In this document: positions 6,572 to 13,949 of the stretch, piece after piece
How the letters are laid out: every line of letters begins with the position of its first letter
Position numbering within the stretch: the first letter of the stretch is position 1
Assembly: GCA_002307095.1 (NCBI GenBank)
Contig: DBTO01000034.1
Span: forward strand, 1 to 15,942
Length of the DNA: 15,942 bases
Origin: Sulfurospirillum sp. UBA1314
Lineage (GTDB): Bacteria; Campylobacterota; Campylobacteria; Campylobacterales; Sulfurospirillaceae
Reading direction: 5' to 3'
The notes under the pieces: generated by a model
Told to the model about the DNA's origin: nothing
Seen by the model: the letters and a program-made list of their open reading frames with translations, nothing else
Databases searched by the model: none
Position numbers and translations under genes: made by a program

Positions 6572-7312
6572 ATGAGTCAAGCGATCGTGCGCATGGAAAA
6601 TGTCAATAAATATTATGATGCGTTTCATGTGCTTAAAAATATTAATTTTTCCGTTACCGAAGGTGAAATCGTTGTCATTTGTGGTCCTAGTGGCAGTGGC
6701 AAATCAACGCTGATTCGCTGTATGAATAAACTTGAAGAGATTGACAGCGGCGAGATTGTCATCGATGACTACAATCTTTACAGTAAAAAAACCAATATCA
6801 ATCAAGTTCGTGCTGAGACAGGAATGGTCTTTCAGCATTTCAATCTTTTTCCCCATTTAACGATTCTTGAAAATATCACTATCGCTCAACGTAAAGTTAA
6901 AGGAATGAGTAAGCACGATGCCAATGAAGCAGCGCTTAAATTATTGGAGCGCGTTGGGCTGGTGCATAAAGCAGAAGGCTATCCTAATGAACTTAGCGGT
7001 GGTCAAAAGCAACGCGTTGCCATTGCGAGAACTTTAGCAATGAAACCCAAAATTATCCTCTTTGATGAACCAACCAGCGCACTTGATCCTGAGATGATTG
7101 GTGGTGTTTTAGATGTTATGCGTGAACTTGCCCATGAAAATTTTACGATCGTTTGTGTAACGCATGAAATGGGTTTTGCCAAGGAAGTTAGCGATCGTAT
7201 CGTCTTTATGGATGAAGGTGTCATTATAGAAGAAGCGACTCCTGAAGCTTTTTTTGCCAACCCTAAAACAGAACGTGCTCAGAAATTTTTACAAGAGATA
7301 TTAACACACTAA
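6572..7312 (+). CDS. Polar amino-acid ABC transporter, ATP-binding protein (GlnQ/HisP type)
   Basis: The cytoplasmic ATPase that powers the importer encoded with the next two genes. All motor motifs are intact in 246 residues, the usual length: Walker A GPSGSGKST at 38-46, Q-loop glutamine Q88, signature LSGGQ at 141-145, Walker B IILFDEP ending in E166, D-loop SALD at 169-172, and switch histidine H198 in VTHEM. The adjacent A-loop aromatic is probably Y14 or Y15. The wording FQHFNLFPHLTILEN is typical of the glutamine/histidine/glutamate group. The start ATG has AAAGG five bases upstream. It is the first gene of the operon, 24 bases ahead of the binding protein. Confidence 0.95.
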   Translation: MSQAIVRMENVNKYYDAFHVLKNINFSVTEGEIVVICGPSGSGKSTLIRCMNKLEEIDSGEIVIDDYNLYSKKTNINQVRAETGMVFQHFNLFPHLTILENITIAQRKVKGMSKHDANEAALKLLERVGLVHKAEGYPNELSGGQKQRVAIARTLAMKPKIILFDEPTSALDPEMIGGVLDVMRELAHENFTIVCVTHEMGFAKEVSDRIVFMDEGVIIEEATPEAFFANPKTERAQKFLQEILTH

Positions 7313-7336
7313 AAACCAAATCTTTAAGGAGTAGCA

Positions 7337-8137
7337 ATGAAAAAACTTTTAGCAGCATTACTCGTAATGCTAGGCATTAACGCTATGGCTGATGACATCA
7401 ACCTATGGCAAAAATCAACCCTCAACAGCATCGTGCAAAAAGGAGTTCTAACCGTAGGTTTAGAGCCTGGATACATGCCATTTGAGATGAAAGACAAACA
7501 AGGTAACATCATTGGCTTTGATGTTGATGTAGCGAATGAAATGGCAAAAGCGATGGGTGTCAAACTCCAACTTGTTCCAACAGCATGGGATGGCATTATT
7601 GCTGGGCTTATCACCGGTAAATATGACATTATCATTTCTGGTATGACCATTACACAAGAAAGAAACCTCAAAATCAATTTTGCAGATCCTTACATCAGTG
7701 TGGGTCAAACCATTCTTGCAAGCAAAAAACATGCAGGTAAAAAATGGAGTGATCTTGATAAACCAGAGTACACTATCGTCACAAAAATTGGTGTAACAGG
7801 CGAAATCGCAACACGTAAAATGTTTAAAAAAGCTAAAATCAGAACGTTTGAAACAGAAGCAGATGCGGCACAAGAAGTCCTTAATGGTAATGCCGATGCA
7901 ATGGTCTACGATAAGCCATTTAATGCGATCTTCTTTGCCGAGAAAGGTGCAGATAAATTAACACACTTAAGCGAAGAGCTTACCTATGAACCTCTTGGTT
8001 TTGCGATCCGTAAAGGTGATCCTGATTTCCTTAACTGGCTCAATAACTTCTTGAACCAAGCAAAAAACGACGGTACATACAAAAAAATCTACGACAGATG
8101 GTTTACTGATGCTACTTGGCAAAAAAAGGTAATGTAA
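7337..8137 (+). CDS. Amino-acid ABC transporter, periplasmic binding protein (family 3)
   Basis: The periplasmic receptor of the importer. It has a Sec signal peptide (MKK, hydrophobic core, AMA-DD cleavage at about 18-19) and a two-lobe family 3 fold. The N-terminal lobe opens with GVLTVGLEPGYMPFE; ITQERNLKINF carries R109, the arginine that should bind the substrate's alpha-carboxylate; and D192 in YDKP should bind the alpha-amino group. Length is 266 residues, normal for the family. AAGGAG precedes the ATG by five bases. The expected substrate is a polar amino acid, but the side-chain pocket does not allow me to name it. Confidence 0.92.
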   Translation: MKKLLAALLVMLGINAMADDINLWQKSTLNSIVQKGVLTVGLEPGYMPFEMKDKQGNIIGFDVDVANEMAKAMGVKLQLVPTAWDGIIAGLITGKYDIIISGMTITQERNLKINFADPYISVGQTILASKKHAGKKWSDLDKPEYTIVTKIGVTGEIATRKMFKKAKIRTFETEADAAQEVLNGNADAMVYDKPFNAIFFAEKGADKLTHLSEELTYEPLGFAIRKGDPDFLNWLNNFLNQAKNDGTYKKIYDRWFTDATWQKKVM

Positions 8138-8140
8138 GCA

Positions 8141-9106
8141 GTGGCAAAGACAAAACAAAATCTTTTGCACAATAAAGCATTCGGTCACGTTGTGGCCGTT
8201 GCTTTTTATGTTACCATTGGCTACTTGCTCTTCATGGCAGCTTCCAATATGAACTACATTTGGAAGTGGACAAGTGTTCCAAAATACTTTGCTTATGAAA
8301 AAATGCAGACCATTGTAGCACCGCTTGATGGTGTCATTCAACTGCGAGGATCTACGCTGGTTATTCAAGGGCGCGATGACAGTAAAGAGGTTGCAATTGA
8401 CTCAGGGTATTCTCTTAATGTCAAAGACGGCGATAGTGTTTATGAAAATGACACCCTTGCAAAAAAGACATCCATGCAAATAGGTCCATTACTTGAGGGC
8501 TTAATTGTAACGCTTGAAATTTCAGGATTGGCTGCGATTTTAGCCTTTTCCATAGGTTCATTGCTTGCTTTTATGCGCATCTCTAATTACCAATTCTTAA
8601 AAGATATTGCAACGGTTTACATTGCAATTATTCGAGGCACACCTCTTCTTGTTCAAATTTTTATCTTCTATTTTATTATTGCTACCATATTTGAGCTTGA
8701 GCGCTTTCTAGCAGGTGCCGTGTCGCTGGGACTTTTCTTTGGAGCTTATATCGCCGAAGTTTTACGAGGGGCTATTCAATCCATCGATAAAGGACAATAC
8801 GAAGCTGCAAAATCTTTGGGTATGAACTATACGCAAACCATGCTTTATATTATTATGCCTCAAGCACTCAAACGTGCACTTCCAACTTTAGTGGGAGAGA
8901 TGATTGCCCTGGTAAAAGACTCTTCACTCGTCTCTGTTATCTCCATCACTGACCTTACCAAAGTAGGTCGAGAGATCGTTGCCAATACTTTTTCACCTTT
9001 TGAAACATGGCTTATTATTGCTGCAGTCTATTTCGCTATTACCTTTACGTTAACAGGACTTGGACATAAAATTGAAATGAAAATGAAAAAACAAGGTGGT
9101 ATGTAA
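8141..9106 (+). CDS. Amino-acid ABC transporter permease with extra N-terminal domain
   Basis: The inner-membrane channel of the importer. It starts with GTG three bases after the binding protein's stop, with AAAGGT upstream. The C-terminal two thirds (about 115-321) is a standard HisM/GlnP-type permease with the coupling motif EAAKSLGMNYTQTM and MPQALK at 221-244, which contacts the ATPase. The first 115 residues are extra: one membrane helix at about 16-34, then a soluble stretch at 55-110 (VAPLDGVI ... GYSLNVKDGDSVYENDTLAKK). Its pattern of a glycine turn followed by VKDGDSV--ND-LA resembles half of a lipoyl-like barrel-sandwich fold, with no lysine in the modified position visible. If the topology is normal, this domain lies in the periplasm. 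Only one permease gene is present, so the channel is probably a homodimer. Confidence 0.92.
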   Translation: MAKTKQNLLHNKAFGHVVAVAFYVTIGYLLFMAASNMNYIWKWTSVPKYFAYEKMQTIVAPLDGVIQLRGSTLVIQGRDDSKEVAIDSGYSLNVKDGDSVYENDTLAKKTSMQIGPLLEGLIVTLEISGLAAILAFSIGSLLAFMRISNYQFLKDIATVYIAIIRGTPLLVQIFIFYFIIATIFELERFLAGAVSLGLFFGAYIAEVLRGAIQSIDKGQYEAAKSLGMNYTQTMLYIIMPQALKRALPTLVGEMIALVKDSSLVSVISITDLTKVGREIVANTFSPFETWLIIAAVYFAITFTLTGLGHKIEMKMKKQGGM

Positions 9107-9122
9107 GCCAAGCTTACGTACC
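9098..9122 (-). terminator. Hairpin between convergent genes, possible terminator
   Basis: An 11-base stem (GGTATGTAAGC/GCTTACGTACC, loop CAA) with one G·U pair when read on the plus strand, or one A-C mismatch on the minus strand. It overlaps the permease stop codon and ends next to the PilZ gene's stop. On the minus strand a six-T run follows about eight bases later; on the plus strand there is no T-tract. It may end PilZ transcription, but the spacing is poor. Confidence 0.4.
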
Positions 9123-9123
9123 A

Positions 9124-10275
9124 TCACACCCGATATTCGTTTAACTCGTTATTCAGATCTTCTAAAATTTCACGCTCACGTTTGGTAATATAGTGCAGTA
9201 TTTTTTCACTCATTGCCCGATCGGGAACGATGCGCATACAATAGCGATATGAGTCTTTATACTCAATCACATTAATAACTTCACCTTGAACTTCTATCTT
9301 TTTATCTCCGTTCATAGGAATAGAAGCACTGTTAAGCTCAAAAGCAACCAACACTTTTGCTCCTACAAAAATACCATTATTCTCACTGCTCACAACACCC
9401 AAACCATTCATTGAGAGATCATACAGACGCCCTTTGGTTTGCATGTTATCAAATTGATGAAGATAAACATTGGCGATAATATCGGGATGCACACGAATAA
9501 ACTCGCGTTGTAGAGCTGGCATATATAAAAGATAGATAAAGTTTTTTAACACCACGGTATTGTTCTGAAAATCACTGTAAACAATATCTGCTTTGAGGTG
9601 TTTATTAAAATAATCGTTTTTAACAATGAACGCTTGACCATCAAGTTTCATCGCAATCTCTTGCAATTTATCGATGTGAAAGGTTACGTGCTCACCCTCA
9701 ATTGCTACAATGTCCGCTTCGGAACTGATAGGAACACCTTTATAGAGGTTCAGAAAGGTAACGCTTTGATTTTCTTCTTTCATTCTATTAAATGCTTCAA
9801 TAATATTGTTTGTCGGGGTAAACATCACATCACTGCTAAAGCTGATATCAAATACTGCCGTAGCGTTGCACACTTTAGGCGTAACGTCACTTTCAATGAC
9901 ATCAATAAAATGGCTGATGTAACGGATTAGAAGTTCCACCTGTGGCTCAATATCCTCTTTGCGGGAAAAGGAGAGATAGTTTTCAATCAGATAAAATAGA
10001 GTGCGATTGATCAAAAAACCAATCAAAACATCATCGTGCCGCATGCGTGCAAAAAGATCTTCTCTAAGCTCACCGATAACATTATCACATTTAAAAAGTC
10101 CATGATAAATCATTAAGGCGATCTCTTTTGCCTCATCTTTGCTCATAGCCTTATCGGAATTGACACATAAGCAGGTAAAATATTCTACGAAAGAGAGTTC
10201 AAACTCTTTCAAAAAAAGTGCAGAAGCAGCTAAAAATTTCTCTTTATCGCTGGAGGAGATAACTTCTTTTTCCAT
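9124..10275 (-). CDS. PilZ-domain protein, c-di-GMP effector with long N-terminal region
   Basis: A cytoplasmic protein that should bind the second messenger c-di-GMP. The PilZ domain is at about 255-350: QREFIRVHPD has the RxxxR pair R257/R261, and DLSMNGLG has the D-x-S-x-x-G motif at 286-291. The first 250 residues have no domain I recognise. They are mainly helical up to about 130 (charged and amphipathic, no membrane segment), then alternate strands and helices in 140-250, perhaps a YcgR-N-like part. It follows the kinase gene by 35 bases and has what looks like its own promoter in that gap. The neighbourhood suggests an output linked to the two-component pair, such as motility or attachment; this is inference. 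Confidence 0.85.
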   Translation of the reverse strand: MEKEVISSSDKEKFLAASALFLKEFELSFVEYFTCLCVNSDKAMSKDEAKEIALMIYHGLFKCDNVIGELREDLFARMRHDDVLIGFLINRTLFYLIENYLSFSRKEDIEPQVELLIRYISHFIDVIESDVTPKVCNATAVFDISFSSDVMFTPTNNIIEAFNRMKEENQSVTFLNLYKGVPISSEADIVAIEGEHVTFHIDKLQEIAMKLDGQAFIVKNDYFNKHLKADIVYSDFQNNTVVLKNFIYLLYMPALQREFIRVHPDIIANVYLHQFDNMQTKGRLYDLSMNGLGVVSSENNGIFVGAKVLVAFELNSASIPMNGDKKIEVQGEVINVIEYKDSYRYCMRIVPDRAMSEKILHYITKREREILEDLNNELNEYRV

Positions 10276-10304
10276 CGTAGTGTCCCATTGATGATTTTGG
10301 CTTG

Positions 10305-10313
10305 ATTATATCA
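10305..10313 (-). promoter_or_regulatory. Extended -10 promoter for the PilZ gene
   Basis: The minus strand reads TGATATAAT, a perfect TATAAT with TG one base ahead. Its TGA is also the stop codon of the kinase gene. Transcription would start about 22 bases before the PilZ ATG. No clear -35 is seen. It would let PilZ be expressed apart from pyrC and the two-component genes. Confidence 0.55.
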
Positions 10314-11132
10314 TTTTTTGTTCAGAAGATGTGAAATATCCAAGATGACTTCTGTACCGATATTTTTTTGTGAATTGATCCGCATAATAATTTTAGATTC
10401 ATCGCAATAAGCTTTCACCAAACTCAGACCTATGCCATAACCTTCTTTGGTCGTATCAGCTTGATAATAGCGATCAAACGCCAAGAAAAGCTCCGCTTCA
10501 CTCATGCCCATTCCTTGATCTTTAATGATTAGATTCTCTTTTTCTTGAAAAATACGAATCTCGTTGTGGTCTTTATTGTATTTTAATGCGTTATGCACAA
10601 GGTTTGAAATAACTTTAGCAAGACCGTGTTTATCGGCAAAAATCTCTACATGTAAAACGCTAGCGATGATACTAATTCCCTCTGCCATCTCTTTTTGCTT
10701 TTCAACAACACTGGCAATGAGCTCATCAAGATAGAATTTTTCGCGTACATCTTCTTGAATCTCTTTTTTGATGTAATAATCCACTTCCTTATACAGTGCA
10801 TACAGATCTTTGCTCGCCAAGTCAATGCGCCCTAAACGTTTGAGTTTCTTTTCATCCTGCTCATCGGCTTGAAGCATCTGAAGATTGGCATTGATGACTG
10901 AAAGGGGGATATTGAGTTCATGGAGTGTGTCTTTGAGTAAAATATCTAAGAAACGGTTGGTTTTAAACAACGATGAGAGCGTGTAAGAGGCAATCAAATA
11001 ACCACCAATAAGGGACGCTATGAGAATTAAAAAGACCACCCAGTTTTTAGCCTCACCTGAGTATTCCCAAAGAGCAATACCAAAGGCAACCAGAACACAC
11101 ATCGCAAAACTAAACGCGATGATGGAACGCAT
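10311..11132 (-). CDS. Membrane sensor histidine kinase without large sensor or HAMP domain
   Basis: The sensor partner of the adjacent response regulator. The frame can be extended upstream to 11261, but that would overlap the regulator by 113 bases; I chose the ATG at 11132, 16 bases after the regulator stop, which gives 273 residues beginning MRSIIAFSFAM. Two membrane helices (about 3-21 and 31-50) are joined by only nine or so residues. Next come the H-box LHELNIPLSV with H71, the N-box ISNLVHNALKYN (N177, N181), DQGMGM at 205-210, FDRYYQ at 219-224 and GYGIGLSL at 231-238, so the kinase core is complete. The ribosome site is weak (translation may be coupled). With hardly any periplasmic part, it probably senses within the membrane or through a partner. 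Confidence 0.88.
   Translation of the reverse strand: MRSIIAFSFAMCVLVAFGIALWEYSGEAKNWVVFLILIASLIGGYLIASYTLSSLFKTNRFLDILLKDTLHELNIPLSVINANLQMLQADEQDEKKLKRLGRIDLASKDLYALYKEVDYYIKKEIQEDVREKFYLDELIASVVEKQKEMAEGISIIASVLHVEIFADKHGLAKVISNLVHNALKYNKDHNEIRIFQEKENLIIKDQGMGMSEAELFLAFDRYYQADTTKEGYGIGLSLVKAYCDESKIIMRINSQKNIGTEVILDISHLLNKK
10646..10655. repeat. CTACATGTAA, one-mismatch copy of the TTACATGTAA palindrome
   Basis: Inside the kinase gene, read as L-H-V-E codons. Confidence 0.4.
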
Positions 11133-11148
11133 AAAAAAGATTCGATCA

Positions 11149-11814
11149 CTACTTCTCAAAACGATACCCAATTCCTCGAATATTGATAATGACCTCTTTA
11201 CCAAAAATCTTTTTAAGATTATTGATATAGACGCGAATAGAACCCTCATTAATCTCTTCACTACTGCTCCAAAGGCGCTCGTGGATCATCTCTTTCGTGA
11301 CCACATGCCCTCGCTCTTTGGCCAGCAAATAGAGCAGTTCAAAATCTTTGAGGTTAATATCAAGCTCTTCTTGTTTGTAAAAAAGACGTTTGCGCGCCAG
11401 ATTGAGCTTATAGGCTTCATCAATGATCAACCAATCGTCCACAATTCCTTTCGCGCGCGCCAAAAGAGCTTTAATACGCAATAGCATCTCTTCCAAATCA
11501 AATGGTTTTTTGATGTAATCATCCCCTCCCAACATAAAACCTTTTGTGAGGCTCTCTTGGTCACTGAGTGATGTTACAAAAATGGCCGGTGTGCGATCCC
11601 CTGCCGCACGAAGTTCTTTTAAAAAGTCAAAGCCATTCATATCTGGTACTTTAACATCTAAAAGATAGAGATCAAATTTATGTTCGTAACACTGTTTCAG
11701 CGCTTCTTTGCCACTTTGAACCAAGGTGCATTCGTACCCATGCCCACTCAAAAAATCTTCGAGCGTTTGAAGCAGCAGCGTATTATCTTCTAGAATGAGA
11801 ATTTTATAGGACAT
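11149..11814 (-). CDS. OmpR-family two-component response regulator
   Basis: A DNA-binding transcription regulator switched on by phosphorylation from the kinase encoded next to it. The receiver domain (1-118) has the acidic pair E9/D10, phospho-acceptor D53 in LLDVKVP, T81 and K102 (IKKPF). The winged-helix output domain follows at about 127-221, with KDFELLYLLAKERGHVVTKE, the recognition-helix region GSIRVYINNLKKIF at 191-204 and the closing hairpin RGIGYRFEK. The 221-residue length is normal. Its start ATG lies inside the last codons of pyrC, overlapping by 11 bases in another frame, so translation is probably coupled to pyrC. Target genes are unknown. Confidence 0.94.
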   Translation of the reverse strand: MSYKILILEDNTLLLQTLEDFLSGHGYECTLVQSGKEALKQCYEHKFDLYLLDVKVPDMNGFDFLKELRAAGDRTPAIFVTSLSDQESLTKGFMLGGDDYIKKPFDLEEMLLRIKALLARAKGIVDDWLIIDEAYKLNLARKRLFYKQEELDINLKDFELLYLLAKERGHVVTKEMIHERLWSSSEEINEGSIRVYINNLKKIFGKEVIINIRGIGYRFEK

Positions 11815-12811
11815 GTGTGATACTCCAAGCTAATGTTTCGTTTGCAAACATAGGAACAACGTCATCATAACTGTGTGTGACTACAAATGGGATTTTTTCC
11901 AAAACAACCTCTTTATATGGGGCTTTATAGCCATAAATGGTTTGTGCGTTGTTACTCACAAACGCTTGTAGGTTTGCTAAAGCGTTATGTTTGTCGAAGA
12001 GTTCGACCAATGCCTGCAGTGCGATGGGTGCTGTAAAAACACCCGCAGCGCACCCACAGCACTCTTTTTTATGAATCGGATGTGGCGCCGAATCCGAGCC
12101 AAACATCACTTTAGGATGAGCTTTGAGGCTTACATATAAAAGTGCTTCTCTGTCTTCATAACGCTTTGCAATTGGTTTGCAGAACAGATGTGGTTGAAGC
12201 ATACCACCAGCCACATCATCTAATGTGATTAAAAGATGATGGAGTGTAATCGTGGCATAAAGATTTTCGTACTTCTCTAAAAGTGCTACACTCTCTTTAG
12301 TAGTGATGTGTTCCATCACAATTTTGAGTTTTGGAAAAGCCATTGCTAGACTTTCATAGATAGAGCCAAACTCTTTTTCGCGATCCATTACAAACCCATT
12401 GGTTTCGCCGTGTACGCATAAAAGGAGTCCCAAATCACTCATCGCTTCCAATACAGGACGCAAAACGTCGATGTCCATACTCGCCACACCACCCTCAGAA
12501 TTGGTCGTAATGCCTGACGGATAAAGCTTCAGAGCCTTTACATGTAACGCTGCTTTTTCCAAAAAATCACGCGTATAGTCACTGCTAAAAAAAAGCGTCA
12601 TCAAAGGTTCAAACATATCATTGCCAATAGCGCTTAGAATGCGCTTTTTATACGCTATGACTGCTTCGATTGTACGGATAGGTGGAACGAGATTTGGCAT
12701 GATGATGCCCCCTGCAAAGCTGTGTGAGCTCAAAGGTGCCACCACTTTCAGCATCGCTTCGTCGCGTAAATGCAGATGCATATCTAAAGGAGAAATCAGC
12801 GTATGGGTCAT
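11804..12811 (-). CDS. pyrC: Dihydroorotase (E. coli-type)
   Basis: Closes carbamoyl-aspartate to dihydroorotate, the third step of pyrimidine synthesis, in the cytoplasm. The 335-residue protein has the complete binuclear zinc site: H12 and H14 in DMHLHLRD, K95 in KLYPSG (the lysine that becomes carboxylated), H134 in VHGE, H168 in MEHIT, and catalytic D240 in FGSDSAPH. Substrate residue R16 is present. Length and order fit the short, homodimeric class of E. coli PyrC. The start ATG has AAAAAGG six bases upstream. It is the first gene of a unit that continues into the response regulator, although no functional tie between the two is obvious. Confidence 0.96.
   Translation of the reverse strand: MTHTLISPLDMHLHLRDEAMLKVVAPLSSHSFAGGIIMPNLVPPIRTIEAVIAYKKRILSAIGNDMFEPLMTLFFSSDYTRDFLEKAALHVKALKLYPSGITTNSEGGVASMDIDVLRPVLEAMSDLGLLLCVHGETNGFVMDREKEFGSIYESLAMAFPKLKIVMEHITTKESVALLEKYENLYATITLHHLLITLDDVAGGMLQPHLFCKPIAKRYEDREALLYVSLKAHPKVMFGSDSAPHPIHKKECCGCAAGVFTAPIALQALVELFDKHNALANLQAFVSNNAQTIYGYKAPYKEVVLEKIPFVVTHSYDDVVPMFANETLAWSITHVL
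12538..12547. repeat. TTACATGTAA palindrome, copy 4
   Basis: Exact copy inside pyrC, read as L-H-V-K codons (residues 89-92). Confidence 0.7.
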
Positions 12812-12830
12812 CTAAAACCTTTTTGATTTA

Positions 12831-12862
12831 ATTATATCAAAGCATCCCCAAAATGTTATACT
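12831..12862. promoter_or_regulatory. Divergent promoters of pyrC and the aldo/keto reductase gene
   Basis: In the 77-base gap, the minus strand has TATAAT (12831-12836) about 20 bases before the pyrC ATG, and the plus strand has TGT-TATACT (extended -10, 12854-12862) 26 bases before the reductase ATG. No convincing -35 boxes. The reductase has TAAGG seven bases before its ATG. Confidence 0.55.
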
Positions 12863-12888
12863 TCCGTAAAAAATGATAAGGCATTACT

Positions 12889-13908
12889 ATGGAATATCGT
12901 TACATTGGGAAAAGCGGGCTAAGAGTCACCCCTATTTGTATGGGTACGATGAGTTTTGGAAGCTGGAGCGATAAAGCCGAATCCTTTAAAATTTTGGATA
13001 CGGCGTACGATCATGGTATTAATTTTTTCGATACTGCAGAGCTCTATCCTGTTCCTCCTCGCAGTGATTATGCTGGTGAGACTGAAAAGATTATTTCGGA
13101 GTGGCTGGCTACAAAACCACGTGATAGCATTATTTTAGCTACCAAAATGGCAGGGGCTGCAAATGGCTGGTTTGTGCCACCGATTCGCCACGGATACACA
13201 GCGATCGATCGTTTTCACATTCAAAAAGCAATTGAAGGAAGTTTAAAACGTCTCAAAACGGACTACATTGACCTTTATCAAGTCCATTGGCCCGATGAGC
13301 TTGTTCCCAAAGAAGAGTCAATGCGAGCACTCGATGAGTTGGTCAAAAGTGGAAAAGTACGCTACCTCGGTACATCTAATGACTCAGCGTATGGACTGAC
13401 TAAATCCAACACGATTGCCCAGTATGAAAAACTCTCTCGCTTTGAGTCGATCCAAAACAATTTTTCACTGCTCAATCCTCGCTTTTTAGACGAGCTTGCC
13501 AACGTATGCCGTAAAGAAAAAATCTCGCTTCTGCCCTACTCACCAATCGCCGGCGGCGTTTTAAGCGGCAAATACAACCAAGCCTTCATCGACCCCAAAA
13601 GTCGTTTTGGTGAGTACCTTCAAGCAGGAGAACCCCGACAAAAAGCGATGTACAAACGCTTTGTCAATGACAAATCACTCGAAGCAACCACTAAATACAT
13701 AGAAATTGCCAAAAAATATGGCATGAGCCCCGTAACACTCGCCGTTGCATGGAGTATGCACTTTGATTTTGTCGCCGCCACCATCATCGGAGCACGTTAC
13801 GCCACACAGTTAGAAGAGAGTCTTAAAGCATTGGAAATCAAACTAAGCCCTGAAATTTTAAATGACTGCGAGAAAGTACAAAAAGAGATTTTATACCCGA
13901 TGGGGTGA
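12889..13908 (+). CDS. Aldo/keto reductase, Tas-like
   Basis: A soluble NADPH-dependent oxidoreductase with an eight-stranded barrel. The catalytic tetrad is visible: D48 and Y53 in FFDTAELY, K86 in LATKM, and H133 in QVHWPD. The motif YPVPPR just after Y53 is characteristic of the Tas branch of E. coli, and the 339 residues are close to that protein's length. Coenzyme-binding residues near the C-terminus include GARYATQLEESL. The natural substrate is unknown for this branch. It stands alone, divergent from pyrC, with its own promoter and a strong terminator, so it is probably a single-gene unit. Confidence 0.92.
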   Translation: MEYRYIGKSGLRVTPICMGTMSFGSWSDKAESFKILDTAYDHGINFFDTAELYPVPPRSDYAGETEKIISEWLATKPRDSIILATKMAGAANGWFVPPIRHGYTAIDRFHIQKAIEGSLKRLKTDYIDLYQVHWPDELVPKEESMRALDELVKSGKVRYLGTSNDSAYGLTKSNTIAQYEKLSRFESIQNNFSLLNPRFLDELANVCRKEKISLLPYSPIAGGVLSGKYNQAFIDPKSRFGEYLQAGEPRQKAMYKRFVNDKSLEATTKYIEIAKKYGMSPVTLAVAWSMHFDFVAATIIGARYATQLEESLKALEIKLSPEILNDCEKVQKEILYPMG

Positions 13909-13909
13909 G

Positions 13910-13949
13910 TTTACATGTAAGGTTAATCCCTTACATGTAAAGATTTTTT
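13910..13949 (+). terminator. Terminator of the reductase gene, built from two TTACATGTAA copies
   Basis: A perfect 13-base stem (TTTACATGTAAGG at 13910-13922 with its complement at 13929-13941), a 6-base loop, then GA and six Ts (13944-13949). It starts two bases after the reductase stop and its T-tract runs into the last codon of amt, which comes from the other side. Exact palindrome copies are at 13911-13920 and 13931-13940. Confidence 0.88.

Noticed and set aside
7460..7873. 137-codon frame antisense to the binding-protein gene
   Set aside because: Composition is rich in Cys, Phe and His, typical of an antisense shadow, and the sense gene is clearly real.
11133..11261. Upstream extension of the histidine kinase to 11261
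   Set aside because: Would overlap the response regulator by 113 bases; the extension looks like a frame-shifted copy of the regulator's C-terminal codons, and the ATG at 11132 fits better.
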